Origin: Acidobacteriota bacterium
GTDB lineage: Bacteria; Acidobacteriota; Terriglobia; Terriglobales; Acidobacteriaceae
Reading direction: 5' to 3'
DNA length: 64,000 nt
Assembly: GCA_021846275.1 (NCBI GenBank)
Contig: JAJZBZ010000004.1
Location: 124,001 to 188,000, forward strand
This document shows positions 16,072 to 25,001 of this stretch, one piece after another. A program made the position numbers and the translations under genes. Position 1 is the stretch's first letter, and each line of letters begins with the position of its first letter. The notes beneath the pieces were generated by a model that searched no databases, was not told the DNA's origin, and worked only from the letters and a program-made list of their open reading frames with translations.

Positions 16072-18201
16072 ATGTTTGGGAAGCGGATTGCTGTCTCTTT
16101 GCTGACTACGGTTGTTGCCGCTGGATTGGCCGCCACGGGCATGGCGCAAACGGGTGAGACGGGTGCCGGTTCGACGAATTCTGGCTCGACGAATCCTGGT
16201 TCGACCAGTTCTGGATCGACGCTGCGGGTCTTTGATCCGACGCTGATCGACCGGACGGTGAATCCCTGCCAGGATTTCTTTCAGTACTCGTGCGGGAACT
16301 GGATGAAGGAGCATCCGCTGCCGGCGGATCGGTCGTATTATGGGCGGTTCAGCGAGCTGTATGACCTGAACCTGCTGCATCTGCGGGGGATTCTGGAGCA
16401 GGCGGAGACGGGTGCGAATCGCACGCCGAACGAGCAGAAGATTGGCGACGAGTATGCGAGCTGCATGGACGTGAAGGCGCTGGACGCGAAGGGGATTGCG
16501 CCGCTGGAGCCGATGCTGCGGAAGATTGACGCGCTGCGCGAGCCGGGCGAGCTGCCGGGGTTGGTGGGCGAGTTGCAGTGGATGGGCGTGCGCGTGTATT
16601 TCGACATGGGATCGAGTCCGGATTATGCGGATGCGAGCCGGGAGATCGGGTACTTTGACGCGGGCGGGAAGGGATTGCCGGAGCGCGGGTTCTATACGCG
16701 GACGGATGCGAAGTCGGCCCAGATTCGACGGGAGTATGTGGCGCACATTGCAAAGATGCTTGCGCTGGCGGGCGAGCCTGCGGACAAGGCGGCGGCGGAT
16801 GCGGCGCGCGTGATGGATTTTGAGACGAAGCTGGCCGAGGCATCGCTCTCGGCGGTGGAGGAGCGCGATCCGCAGGCGGAGAATCATCCGAGCGACGTGG
16901 CGGCGCTGACGGCGGAGATGACGCATTTTTCGCTGGGCGGGTATTGGAAGACCTATGACCGGACGGCGACGGGCGCGGCGGGCGCGCCGATTGCGGGAAA
17001 GATCAATGTGGCGCAGCCGAAGTTTTTTGCGGCGCTGAATGAGCTGATGGCCACGACGCCGATGGAGACGCAGCGGGCGTATCTGCGGTGGCACCTGTTA
17101 CATGCGTTTGCGGGGACGAGTCTGCCGGAGAGTTTTGACCAGGAGAACTGGCACTTCTATGCGCATGTGCTGGGTGGCGCGGAGAAGCAGCAGGACAGGT
17201 GGAAGACGTGCGTGAGCCGCGTGGACCGGGAGATGGGCGACGCGCTGGGCGAGGTGTATGTGGCGCGGTATTTTCCGCCAGCCGACAAGCGGAGGACGCT
17301 GAAGCTGACCGAGGCGATTGAGCAGGCGATGGGGCGGGATATTGAGAGCGTGGACTGGATGAGCGCGGCGACCAAGGCGCAGGCGATGGTGAAGCTGCAC
17401 GGGGTGATGAACAAGATCGGGTATCCGGACAAGTGGAAAAGCTACAGGACGCTGACGATTGTGTTGGGCGACGCGGCGGGGAACCAGATGCGCGTGAGCG
17501 AGTACAGGACGGCGCGTGACCTGGCGAAGATTGGCAAGCCGGTGGATCGCAAGGAGTGGGAGATGACGCCGCCGACGGTGAATGCGTACTACGATCCGCA
17601 GGAGAACAATGTGAATTTTCCGGCGGGGTACTTGCAGCCGCCGTTTTTCAGCGGCAAGGAGGATGACGCGGCCAATTACGGCGACATGGGATCGACGATC
17701 GGGCACGAGCTGACGCATGGATTTGACGACGAGGGGCGGCAGTTCGACGCGACGGGCAACCTGAAGGACTGGTGGACGAAGAGCGACGAGGCGAACTTCA
17801 ATGCGCGGGCCGAGTGCATGGTGAAGCAGTATGACGCGATTGAGGTGGTGCCGGGCGTGCATCTGAACGGGAAGCTGACGCTGGGTGAGAATCTGGCGGA
17901 CCTGGGCGGGCTGAGGCTGGCGCTGATGGCGTGGGTGCTGAAGGCGGACGAGGCGCATGTGGATATGACCGCGAAGATGGATGGGTATACGCCGGAGCAG
18001 CGGTTCTGGATTGCGTATGCGCAGCAGTGGTGTTCGGAGACGCGACCGGAGGCGCTGCGGACGCAGGCGCAGACGGACCCGCATGCGCCGGATAAGTACA
18101 GGACGAATACGATTCTGCAGGATATGCCGGAGTTTGCGAAGAGCTTCGCGTGCAAGCAGGGCGATGCGATGGTGATTGCGCAGCCTTGTCGCATCTGGTG
18201 A
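16072..18201 (+). CDS. M13 family zinc metallopeptidase (neprilysin-like)
   Basis: A 709-residue exported endopeptidase of family M13 (neprilysin/PepO). It has a signal peptide (AVSLLTTVVAAGLAATGMAQ, about 7-26) followed by a Ser/Thr/Gly-rich linker. The zinc site is HELTH at 545-549 with the third ligand Glu606 in GENLADLGGL, and Asp610 completes the ExxxD motif. NAYYDPQENNVNFPAGYLQPP upstream and the C-terminal CRIW are family signatures. It probably digests peptides outside the cytoplasm. ATG 16072 was chosen over the in-frame codon at 16033 because the signal peptide begins there. Divergent from the GH9 gene. Confidence 0.93.
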   Translation: MFGKRIAVSLLTTVVAAGLAATGMAQTGETGAGSTNSGSTNPGSTSSGSTLRVFDPTLIDRTVNPCQDFFQYSCGNWMKEHPLPADRSYYGRFSELYDLNLLHLRGILEQAETGANRTPNEQKIGDEYASCMDVKALDAKGIAPLEPMLRKIDALREPGELPGLVGELQWMGVRVYFDMGSSPDYADASREIGYFDAGGKGLPERGFYTRTDAKSAQIRREYVAHIAKMLALAGEPADKAAADAARVMDFETKLAEASLSAVEERDPQAENHPSDVAALTAEMTHFSLGGYWKTYDRTATGAAGAPIAGKINVAQPKFFAALNELMATTPMETQRAYLRWHLLHAFAGTSLPESFDQENWHFYAHVLGGAEKQQDRWKTCVSRVDREMGDALGEVYVARYFPPADKRRTLKLTEAIEQAMGRDIESVDWMSAATKAQAMVKLHGVMNKIGYPDKWKSYRTLTIVLGDAAGNQMRVSEYRTARDLAKIGKPVDRKEWEMTPPTVNAYYDPQENNVNFPAGYLQPPFFSGKEDDAANYGDMGSTIGHELTHGFDDEGRQFDATGNLKDWWTKSDEANFNARAECMVKQYDAIEVVPGVHLNGKLTLGENLADLGGLRLALMAWVLKADEAHVDMTAKMDGYTPEQRFWIAYAQQWCSETRPEALRTQAQTDPHAPDKYRTNTILQDMPEFAKSFACKQGDAMVIAQPCRIW

Positions 18202-18318
18202 GGCGGGCGCGGGGGGAAACGGTGAGGGCCAGCTGTCAGATAATCAGAGAATAGTTTCCGGCAGTTTGTTTCGATAAGTAGCTGAGTTATTCATCCTCTA
18301 CTCTTTCGGAGTTTCGCC

Positions 18319-18639
18319 TTAAGCGGTGTGCATCCGTAACTCGATACTGACACCTTCACTTCGCTGAAGCGCAGCTATGACACCAAATAGATTTTGAGCG
18401 CTTGGATTCCCACCTGGCCCAAACATTCGCTGCAAGCTGGGTGAGGGAATCTTTGTTTCACGGGCGAGTTCACTGAAACCTATCGTTGCATTGATGTAGT
18501 TGCGCAGGACGGCACGGCCTGTAGCAAAGTCGCCGCTGTTGATGAGTTGGAGTCCTTCACGAAGAAGGCTTTGGCGAAAAGCGGGTTCGCGCTGTGCCCG
18601 TTCGCGGATCGTACAGCGGAAATCTCGTGTAAGCGCCAT
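18319..18639 (-). CDS. Antitoxin, HTH-type, of a RelE/HigB-like system
   Basis: A 106-residue protein with a predicted helix-turn-helix in the second half (TIGFSELARETKIPSPSLQRMFG, about 60-85), followed by NPSAQNLFGVIAALQRSEGV. This is the form of small antitoxins that repress their own operon and neutralise the toxin. ATG 18639 was chosen over TTG 18645 because AGGAGG ends seven bases upstream of it. The toxin gene precedes it, with eleven bases between the toxin stop and this ATG, so this is the reverse (toxin-first) order seen in higBA systems. Confidence 0.75.
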   Translation of the reverse strand: MALTRDFRCTIRERAQREPAFRQSLLREGLQLINSGDFATGRAVLRNYINATIGFSELARETKIPSPSLQRMFGPGGNPSAQNLFGVIAALQRSEGVSIELRMHTA

Positions 18640-18650
18640 TGTCAATCCTC

Positions 18651-19019
18651 CTACTTGCGTTTCGCTCTCTTGCTTTTTGCCTCCGCCTGCTTCAGAGTGT
18701 CCTTCTTAAGCTGCTTGTACTCGCTCCAGGCTGCTTTGGCATCCTCTATATCCTGATTCTGTCGTTTCTTCGTGCCCCCACCAAGCAGGATGACAAGCTG
18801 TTCGCCGTCCTTACCGAAGTAGATCCGGTAGCCCGGACCGAAATCAATCCTGTATTCCGAGACGCCTTGGCCGACAGGCTCAATCGAGGACGTATTGCCA
18901 GCGGCAATACGTTCCAACGCGACGGTGACTTTGGTTGCGACTGAAACATCGAGGCCGTCAAACCACGTCCTGTATTTGTTACGACCACGAGCGTCCAGGT
19001 ACTCACGAACCCTGATCAT
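18651..19019 (-). CDS. RelE/ParE-superfamily toxin (HigB/Gp49-like)
   Basis: A 122-residue protein of the RelE/HigB type, which usually cleaves mRNA on the ribosome. VSEYRIDFGPGYRIYFG and LVILLGGGTKKRQNQDIEDA are the characteristic strands and helix of this branch, with the basic and tyrosine residues expected of the active site. The C-terminus is a lysine-rich tail. It is first in a two-gene unit with the antitoxin and has an A/T-rich near-palindrome upstream (19032-19047) that could be the operator. The pair sits between the M13 peptidase and sucD with no mobile-element gene beside it. Confidence 0.8.
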   Translation of the reverse strand: MIRVREYLDARGRNKYRTWFDGLDVSVATKVTVALERIAAGNTSSIEPVGQGVSEYRIDFGPGYRIYFGKDGEQLVILLGGGTKKRQNQDIEDAKAAWSEYKQLKKDTLKQAEAKSKRAKRK

Positions 19020-19031
19020 CTCAGCTCAATA

Positions 19032-19047
19032 ATAACATATACGCTAT
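19032..19047. promoter_or_regulatory. Possible operator of the toxin-antitoxin unit
   Basis: ATAACATATACGCTAT is a 16-bp imperfect palindrome (six of eight positions symmetric), 13 bases upstream of the toxin start, in an A/T-rich patch unlike its surroundings. Confidence 0.35.
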
Positions 19048-19057
19048 CAAGCTGTGG

Positions 19058-19933
<876 letters not shown>

Positions 19934-19960
19934 TTGCTTATGCTCCTTGCTGAGAAGGGA

Positions 19961-19986
19961 TCAGTCGTCAGCCGTCAGGGATCAGT
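19961..19986 (-). repeat. Left module-D copy
   Basis: Reads ACTGATCCCTGACGGCTGAC on the minus strand. It is related to the repeats at 10711, 10866, 13007 and 20390. Confidence 0.65.
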
Positions 19987-19996
19987 AAAAAGCAGG

Positions 19997-20353
19997 CTAG
20001 CTTTCGAGTGATTCCAACAGTCCGAAGAGCATCCTTCCCACCTCGTGTGACAGACTCTCGACCTCTGCAAGCAGCACTGGGTCGCCAAACTTCAGGGCCT
20101 TTGCAATTTCGAGTTGTGTCTGTAGTTCAAAATTTGACCCGCGCGCTATCGCCACAAAGTGGCGAAATTCGCGAGTGTTCAAACGACCGTGTCCCTCCGC
20201 GATGTTGCTGGGGACGGAAACTGCCGAGCGCCGAATCTGACTGGTAAGTCCATACATCTCTTCCCGAGGGAAATCTTTGGTCAGGCGATAGACGGCAACC
20301 GTTACGTCGATTCCGCGTTGCCAGACGATGAGATCGCGGAATGACCTGACCAT
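19997..20353 (-). CDS. Four-helix bundle protein (S23/23S rRNA-intervening-sequence family)
   Basis: A 118-residue, wholly helical protein of the S23-like four-helix bundle family first seen inside 23S rRNA intervening sequences. The N-terminal FRDLIVWQRGIDVTVAVYRLT, the central YGLTSQIRRSAVSVPSNIAEG and the C-terminal LLAEVESLSHEVGRMLFGLL are diagnostic. The molecular function is unknown; family members form pentamers and show up as stand-alone, scattered genes. Here it interrupts sucCD and is bracketed by inverted repeats. Codon use is less G/C-biased than in sucC and sucD, which agrees with later arrival. It could be carried on the sucCD transcript. Confidence 0.85.
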   Translation of the reverse strand: MVRSFRDLIVWQRGIDVTVAVYRLTKDFPREEMYGLTSQIRRSAVSVPSNIAEGHGRLNTREFRHFVAIARGSNFELQTQLEIAKALKFGDPVLLAEVESLSHEVGRMLFGLLESLES

Positions 20354-20389
20354 ATTTCTTCCCGACAGCTCGCATTCACAGAGTTACTT

Positions 20390-20414
20390 CCTGACGACTG
20401 ACCCCTGACGACTT
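20390..20414 (+). repeat. Right module-D copy
   Basis: CTGACGACTGACCCCTGACG followed by ACT, the same sequence as in the repeat arrays at 10711, 10866 and 13007. It ends three bases before the sucC stop. Confidence 0.75.
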
Positions 20415-20417
20415 CCG

Positions 20418-21590
20418 TCACGCTTTCGCTGCTGCGACGACGAGGTCGGCAGCTTCTTTCATGGTTGCGCCGACCTGGAAGTTGAGGCCGGATTCCTGGA
20501 GGATTTTGCGGCCTTCTTCGACGTTGGTTCCTTCGAGGCGCAGGACGATGGGGATGGTGACGGAGAGATTGCGGGCGGCGGCGACGACGCCGGTGGCGAG
20601 GCGGTCGACGCGCAGGATTCCGCCGAAGATGTTGATGAAGATGGCGCGGACGTTTTTGTCGGAGAGCAGGATTTCAAAGGCGTGTTCGATCTGCTCCTGG
20701 GTGGCTCCGCCGCCGACGTCGAGGAAGTTGGCCGGGCTGCCGCCGGCGTACTGGATGATGTCCATGGTGGCCATGGCGAGGCCGGCGCCGTTGACCATGC
20801 AGGCGATGGAGCCGTCGAGCTTGATGTAGTTGAGGGAGTATTTGCTGGCTTCGACTTCGAGCGGGTCTTCCTCGGCGACATCGCGCAGCGCCTTGACCTC
20901 GGGATGGCGGAAGAGCGCGTTGTCGTCGAAGGTCATCTTGGCGTCGAGCGCGAAGAGCTTGTCGTCGGTGGTGGTGATGAAGGGGTTGATCTCGATGAGC
21001 GAGGCATCGGACTCGACGAAGGCCTTGTAGAGGCTCTGGAAAAAGGCGACGGCCTGGTTGATCTGGGTGGGTTTGAGGCCGAGCGCGAAGGCGAGTTTGC
21101 GGCCCTGGTAAGCGCCGAGGCCGATGGCCGGATCGATGATTTCGCGGACGATGGCGTTGGGGTCTTTGGCGGCGACTTCTTCGATCTCCATGCCGCCGGC
21201 CTGGGAGGCCATGAAGACGTATTTGCCGATGGCGCGGTCGAGGACGATGCCGAGATAGAGTTCGCGGTCGATGGCGGCGGTCTCTTCGATGAGCAGGCGC
21301 TGGACTTTTTGTCCGGCGGGGCCTGTCTGGTGGGTGACGAGCTGCATGCCGAGGATGTTTTTGGCGTGGGTTTCGGCGTCGGCGAGGGTGCGCGCGACTT
21401 TGACGCCGCCGCCTTTGCCGCGCCCGCCGGCGTGGATCTGCGCCTTGACGACGATGCCGGTGGCACCGTTGGCGAGCAGGGTTCGGGCAGCTTCCACTGC
21501 CTCCGGCAGCGTGTTCGCCACCTCACCCCGCGGTACGGGAACGCCGTACCTGGCGAGGATTGCCTTTGCCTGATACTCGTGTATCTTCAT
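20418..21590 (-). CDS. sucC: Succinate-CoA ligase, beta subunit
   Basis: A 390-residue beta subunit of succinyl-CoA synthetase. The ATP-grasp fold begins [20 protein letters not shown], the nucleotide-binding lysine region is [17 protein letters not shown] (about 48-64), SLIEINPF near 200 gives metal and substrate contacts, and [13 protein letters not shown] with [10 protein letters not shown] in the C-terminal half forms the interface with the alpha subunit. Typical length. It precedes sucD in transcription order, but a 484-base gap between them holds the four-helix-bundle gene. A ribosome site before ATG 21590 is not obvious. Confidence 0.97.
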   Translation of the reverse strand: MKIHEYQAKAILARYGVPVPRGEVANTLPEAVEAARTLLANGATGIVVKAQIHAGGRGKGGGVKVARTLADAETHAKNILGMQLVTHQTGPAGQKVQRLLIEETAAIDRELYLGIVLDRAIGKYVFMASQAGGMEIEEVAAKDPNAIVREIIDPAIGLGAYQGRKLAFALGLKPTQINQAVAFFQSLYKAFVESDASLIEINPFITTTDDKLFALDAKMTFDDNALFRHPEVKALRDVAEEDPLEVEASKYSLNYIKLDGSIACMVNGAGLAMATMDIIQYAGGSPANFLDVGGGATQEQIEHAFEILLSDKNVRAIFINIFGGILRVDRLATGVVAAARNLSVTIPIVLRLEGTNVEEGRKILQESGLNFQVGATMKEAADLVVAAAKA

Positions 21591-21840
21591 AAATGCTGAG
21601 ATGCGCCCTCTGGCGACGAGGGAAATTCCGCTGTCCGGAAAGGTTTCGGAGTGCGGTACGGGGTTCCGGTGAAATGGAACAGCAAGCCTGTCGCGCCTTC
21701 ATCGTATCGGACGAGGCAAGGGACGGGCAAACGGACGTGGGAGCGGAACGAGTGTGACGGGAGATGCTGCGTGTGCGGCGGTTGCATAAGGGGAAAAGGC
21801 AGCAGGACGGAACGGCGGGAGCCGTGAGGGGGATGACGGA
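21591..21840. other. Divergent sucC/trpD intergenic region
   Basis: 250 bases without a gene. It must hold the promoters for sucC (minus) and trpD (plus). No strong -35/-10 pair stands out; a TTGCCC/TACGAT pair with an 18-base spacer on the minus strand (around 21710-21740) is only a weak candidate. Confidence 0.4.
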
Positions 21841-22896
21841 TTGTCGAGGGTGAGGGAACTGCTGAAGCCGGTGGCCGAGGATGGCGCGGTGCTGACGCGC
21901 GAGGAGGCGCGTGCGGCGCTGGTGGAGATGCTGGAGGGTCGTGCGAGCGAGGTGGAGGCTGGCGCGCTGCTGACGGCGCTGGCGACGCGCGGGGAGATGG
22001 CCTCGGAGCTGGCCGGGTTTGTGGAGGAGATGCGCGCGCGGGCGACGGAGATTCCGCTGACGGACGAGGAGCGCGAGGCGCTGGTGGATACGTGCGGGAC
22101 GGGCGGGGGTGGTCCGCAGACGTTTAATATCTCAACCGGCGCGGCGCTGGTGGCGGCGGCGGCGGGCGCGCGCGTGGCCAAGCATGGGAATCGCGCGGTG
22201 ACCTCGCGGTGCGGCTCGGCGGACGTGCTGGAGGCGCTGGGCGTGCCGATTACGCTGGAGCCGAAGCTGGCGGCGGAGTGTTTGCGGGAGACGGGATTTG
22301 TGTTTTTGCATGCGCCGATGCTGCATCCGGCGATGAAGGCCGTGGGCGGGCTGAGGCGCGCGCTGGGATTTCGGACGATCTTCAATCTGTGCGGCCCGCT
22401 GACGAATCCGGCCGGAGCGCGGACGCAGGTGATCGGGGTGCTGTCGCCGAGCCGGGCGCTGCTGGTGGGGCGGACGCTGCTGGAGCTGAGGACGACGCGC
22501 CATGCGTTTGTGGTGCATGGTTCGGATGGGCTGGACGAGCTGACGACGACGACGGAGTCAGTGACGGTGCGGGTGGAGCCGGACTCCGAGCCGGCGATCA
22601 AGGCAGCGAAGGTGACGCCGGAGATGGCTGGCCTGGAGCGGCGCGCGCTGGACGAGCTGACGGGCGGCGACGCGGCGGCGAATGCGGAGATTTTGTATGA
22701 CGTGGTGACGGGGATTCCGGGCGCGCGGCGGGAGATTGTGCTGCTGAATGCGGCGGCGGCGCTGGTGGCCTGCGGGATTGCGGGTGGTCTGCGCGAGGGC
22801 GTGGAGCGCGGCGCGGAGGCGATCGCGTCGGGTGAGGCGGCGGCGACGCTGGCGCGGCTGCGGCAGTTTGGCGAGCGATGGGCGCGGCAGTCGTGA
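21841..22896 (+). CDS. trpD: Anthranilate phosphoribosyltransferase
   Basis: A 351-residue enzyme joining anthranilate to phosphoribosyl pyrophosphate in tryptophan synthesis. CGTGGGG at 85-91 is the PRPP loop, NISTG follows, KHGNRAVTS at 114-122 and the RCGSADVLEALG region line the anthranilate tunnel, and FNLCGPLTNPAGA is a further signature. Length is normal. The start is TTG 21841 after GAGGGGGATG; no ATG fits the N-terminus. No other trp synthesis gene is beside it, but trpS follows after 62 bases, so two tryptophan-related genes sit together. Confidence 0.95.
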   Translation: MSRVRELLKPVAEDGAVLTREEARAALVEMLEGRASEVEAGALLTALATRGEMASELAGFVEEMRARATEIPLTDEEREALVDTCGTGGGGPQTFNISTGAALVAAAAGARVAKHGNRAVTSRCGSADVLEALGVPITLEPKLAAECLRETGFVFLHAPMLHPAMKAVGGLRRALGFRTIFNLCGPLTNPAGARTQVIGVLSPSRALLVGRTLLELRTTRHAFVVHGSDGLDELTTTTESVTVRVEPDSEPAIKAAKVTPEMAGLERRALDELTGGDAAANAEILYDVVTGIPGARREIVLLNAAAALVACGIAGGLREGVERGAEAIASGEAAATLARLRQFGERWARQS

Positions 22897-22921
22897 GAGA
22901 TGGTGTGGCTGCGGGCGCGGA

Positions 22922-22941
22922 TAGAATCGCACGGATAGAAT
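22922..22941 (+). repeat. Duplicated -10-like hexamer before trpS
   Basis: TAGAAT occurs at 22922-22927 and 22936-22941 inside two copies of CGGATAGAAT set 14 bases apart. Either could be a trpS -10 element; no -35 is clear. Confidence 0.4.
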
Positions 22942-22958
22942 AACGACAAGGACCGGAA

Positions 22959-24023
22959 TTGACGACGACGAGTGAAGGAACGGGCAAGGGGATGGGGCGC
23001 GTGCTGAGCGGGATGCGCCCGACGGGCAGGCTGCACCTGGGCAATTACATGGGCGCTCTGGCGAACTGGGTGAAGTTACAGGCGGACTATGAGTGCTACT
23101 TTTTCATTGCGGATTATCACGCGCTGACCACGGATTACGCGAATACGGAGAATCTGCGGCGGAATACGGAGGAAGTGGCGCTGGACTGGCTGGGTGCGGG
23201 GCTGGATCCGGAGCGGTGCGTGTTGTTTCTGCAGAGCGCGGTGCCGCAGCATGCGGACCTGCATCTGCGCTTCAGCATGATTACGCCGGTGAGCTGGCTG
23301 GAGCGCGTGCCGACGTATAAGGAGCAGCAGGAGAACCTGAGCGAGAAAGACCTGAGCACGTATGGGTTTCTGGGCTATCCGCTGTTGCAGGCGGCGGATA
23401 TTCTGCTGTATCAGCCGGGGTTTGTGCCGGTGGGGCAGGACCAGGTGGTGCATGTGGAGCTGACGCGGGAGATTGCGCGTCGGTTCAACCAGTTTTACCG
23501 GCTGGGCGAGCGCGAGGTGCTGCCGGAGCCGCAGGTGCTGCTGACGCCGGCACCGAAGCTGCCGGGGACGGATGGTCGCAAGATGTCCAAAAGCTATGGG
23601 AACACGATTGAGCTGACGGATGCGGAAGCGACGGTGAGGCAGAAGCTGAAGACGATGGTGACCGATCCGGCGCGCGTGCGGCGGACGGACGCGGGCGACC
23701 CGGACAAGTGTCCGGTGGGCGATCTGCACAAGGTTTTCTCCACGCCGGAGCGGATGCGGGAGGTTTACGCCGGGTGCCGCTCGGCGGGGATTGGCTGCAT
23801 CGAGTGCAAGGGATGGGCGGCGGATGCGCTGGTGGAGATTCTGACGCCGATCCAGCAGCGGCGGGCTTCGTTTTCGGCGGCGCAGGCGATGGAGGTGTTG
23901 CGCGCGGGGTCGGAGCGGGCGTGCCGTCGCGCGGAGGCGACGATGAACGAGGTGGACCAGGCGATGCGCATGCCGAAGCTGGGTGCGGCGGCGGAAACGC
24001 TGGCAGCGGGAGTGGCGCAGTGA
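22959..24023 (+). CDS. trpS: Tryptophan-tRNA ligase
   Basis: A 354-residue class I aminoacyl-tRNA synthetase that charges tRNA(Trp). GMRPTGRLHLGNYMGAL (about 19-35) holds the HIGH-type motif, GRKMSKSYGN near 210 is the KMSKS motif, and FFIADYHALT is typical. The start is TTG 22959 with AAGGACC upstream; ATG 22992 would remove eleven residues of no family character and is possible. The stop codon overlaps the scpA start (GTGA), so the two are translationally coupled. Confidence 0.95.
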   Translation: MTTTSEGTGKGMGRVLSGMRPTGRLHLGNYMGALANWVKLQADYECYFFIADYHALTTDYANTENLRRNTEEVALDWLGAGLDPERCVLFLQSAVPQHADLHLRFSMITPVSWLERVPTYKEQQENLSEKDLSTYGFLGYPLLQAADILLYQPGFVPVGQDQVVHVELTREIARRFNQFYRLGEREVLPEPQVLLTPAPKLPGTDGRKMSKSYGNTIELTDAEATVRQKLKTMVTDPARVRRTDAGDPDKCPVGDLHKVFSTPERMREVYAGCRSAGIGCIECKGWAADALVEILTPIQQRRASFSAAQAMEVLRAGSERACRRAEATMNEVDQAMRMPKLGAAAETLAAGVAQ

Positions 24024-24949
24024 GCGAGGAGCCGGTGTTGCATTTTCCCGAGCCGCACGGCGGCGGCGAGGCTGCGGCGAAGCAGCCAGAGACCGGGCCG
24101 ACGAAGAAGCCTGCCGCGATGGATCGTGCTGCTGCGGATCGTGCTGCCGCGGAGCGCGCGAAGCAGGAAGAGTTTCCGTTTTCGGTGACGGTGGGGAAGG
24201 TTTACGACGGGCCGATGGACCTGTTGCTGGACCTGATCCGGAAGCAGGATATTGATGTTTACGATATTCCGATCGCGCGGATCACGGCGCAGTTTCTGAG
24301 CTATGTGGAGCAGTTGCGGGCGTCGGATGTGGATGTGGCGGGCGAGTTTATTTACATGGCCTCGCTGCTGATTCACATCAAGAGCCGGATGCTGCTGCCG
24401 CGCGTGGCGGCGGGCACCGACGACAGCGCAGGCGAAGACCCGAGGCGCGAGCTGGTGGAGCGGCTGCTGGAGCATGAGCGATTCAAGAATGCGGCCCAGA
24501 TGTTGCAGCAAAAACAGGTGCTGGAAGCGGCGACGTGGACGAATCCTGGGATGCGGGAGTTTCGCGAGGTGGCGGCGGAGGATCGCGAGATTGCGGCGGA
24601 CACGGTGGACCTGGTGCGGGTGTTTCGCGAGGTGATGGAGCGGCTGAAGCAGAGGCCGGTGCTGTCGATTGAAGAGGACAGCGTGACGGTGAGGCAGATG
24701 ATGGATTTTGTCGCGCGTCGGCTGAGCTTTGAAGACAAGCCCATTTCGCTGCGGCGGATGCTGGCGCAGAGCCGGTCGGAGCGGGCGCTGATTGCGACGT
24801 TTCTGGCGCTGCTGGAGCTGGTGAGGATGCAGGCGGTGCTGCTGCTGCAGAAGCAGGTGTTTGGCGACATTCTGATAAAGAAAAACTCTGGCTTTGATGC
24901 GGCGATGGATGAGATTGCCCGCAGCAGGACTGCGGAAGACTGGCGCTGA
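24020..24949 (+). CDS. scpA: Segregation and condensation protein A
   Basis: A 309-residue kleisin ScpA, which links the SMC heads and acts with ScpB in chromosome condensation and segregation. YDGPMDLLLDLIRKQDIDVYDIPIARIT (about 60-87) is the N-terminal SMC-binding helix region, YMASLLIHIKSRMLLP follows, and the C-terminal winged helix contains FLALLELVRMQAVLLLQ. About 50 Ala/Glu/Lys-rich residues precede the domain. The start is GTG 24020, overlapping the trpS stop. No scpB is adjacent in this window, unlike many genomes. Confidence 0.9.
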   Translation: MSEEPVLHFPEPHGGGEAAAKQPETGPTKKPAAMDRAAADRAAAERAKQEEFPFSVTVGKVYDGPMDLLLDLIRKQDIDVYDIPIARITAQFLSYVEQLRASDVDVAGEFIYMASLLIHIKSRMLLPRVAAGTDDSAGEDPRRELVERLLEHERFKNAAQMLQQKQVLEAATWTNPGMREFREVAAEDREIAADTVDLVRVFREVMERLKQRPVLSIEEDSVTVRQMMDFVARRLSFEDKPISLRRMLAQSRSERALIATFLALLELVRMQAVLLLQKQVFGDILIKKNSGFDAAMDEIARSRTAEDWR

Positions 24950-24989
24950 CGCGCGGCTGCGTTGCTGTGCGGCGGATGCGCGGGTCGGA

Positions 24990-24995
24990 TATGCT
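24990..24995 (+). promoter_or_regulatory. Putative -10 element of the M24 peptidase gene
   Basis: TATGCT ends six bases before ATG 25002, the spacing expected for a leaderless transcript. No -35 is evident. Confidence 0.35.
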
Positions 24996-25001
24996 GTCCT
25001 C

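Larger units (their letters stand above)
19961..20414. mobile_element. Possible insertion unit: four-helix-bundle gene between inverted repeats
   Basis: Module-D sequence occurs at both ends in opposite orientation: left around 19961-19986 (minus orientation) and right around 20390-20414 (plus orientation), with 15 of 17 aligned bases identical in the core. The enclosed segment carries one gene and splits sucC from sucD. No transposase is present and no target duplication was identified, so mobility is inferred only. Confidence 0.35.

Noticed and set aside
19997-20353. An rRNA intervening sequence with rRNA flanks
   Set aside because: The encoded protein is of the S23 type, but the flanks are sucC and sucD; no rRNA sequence is present.
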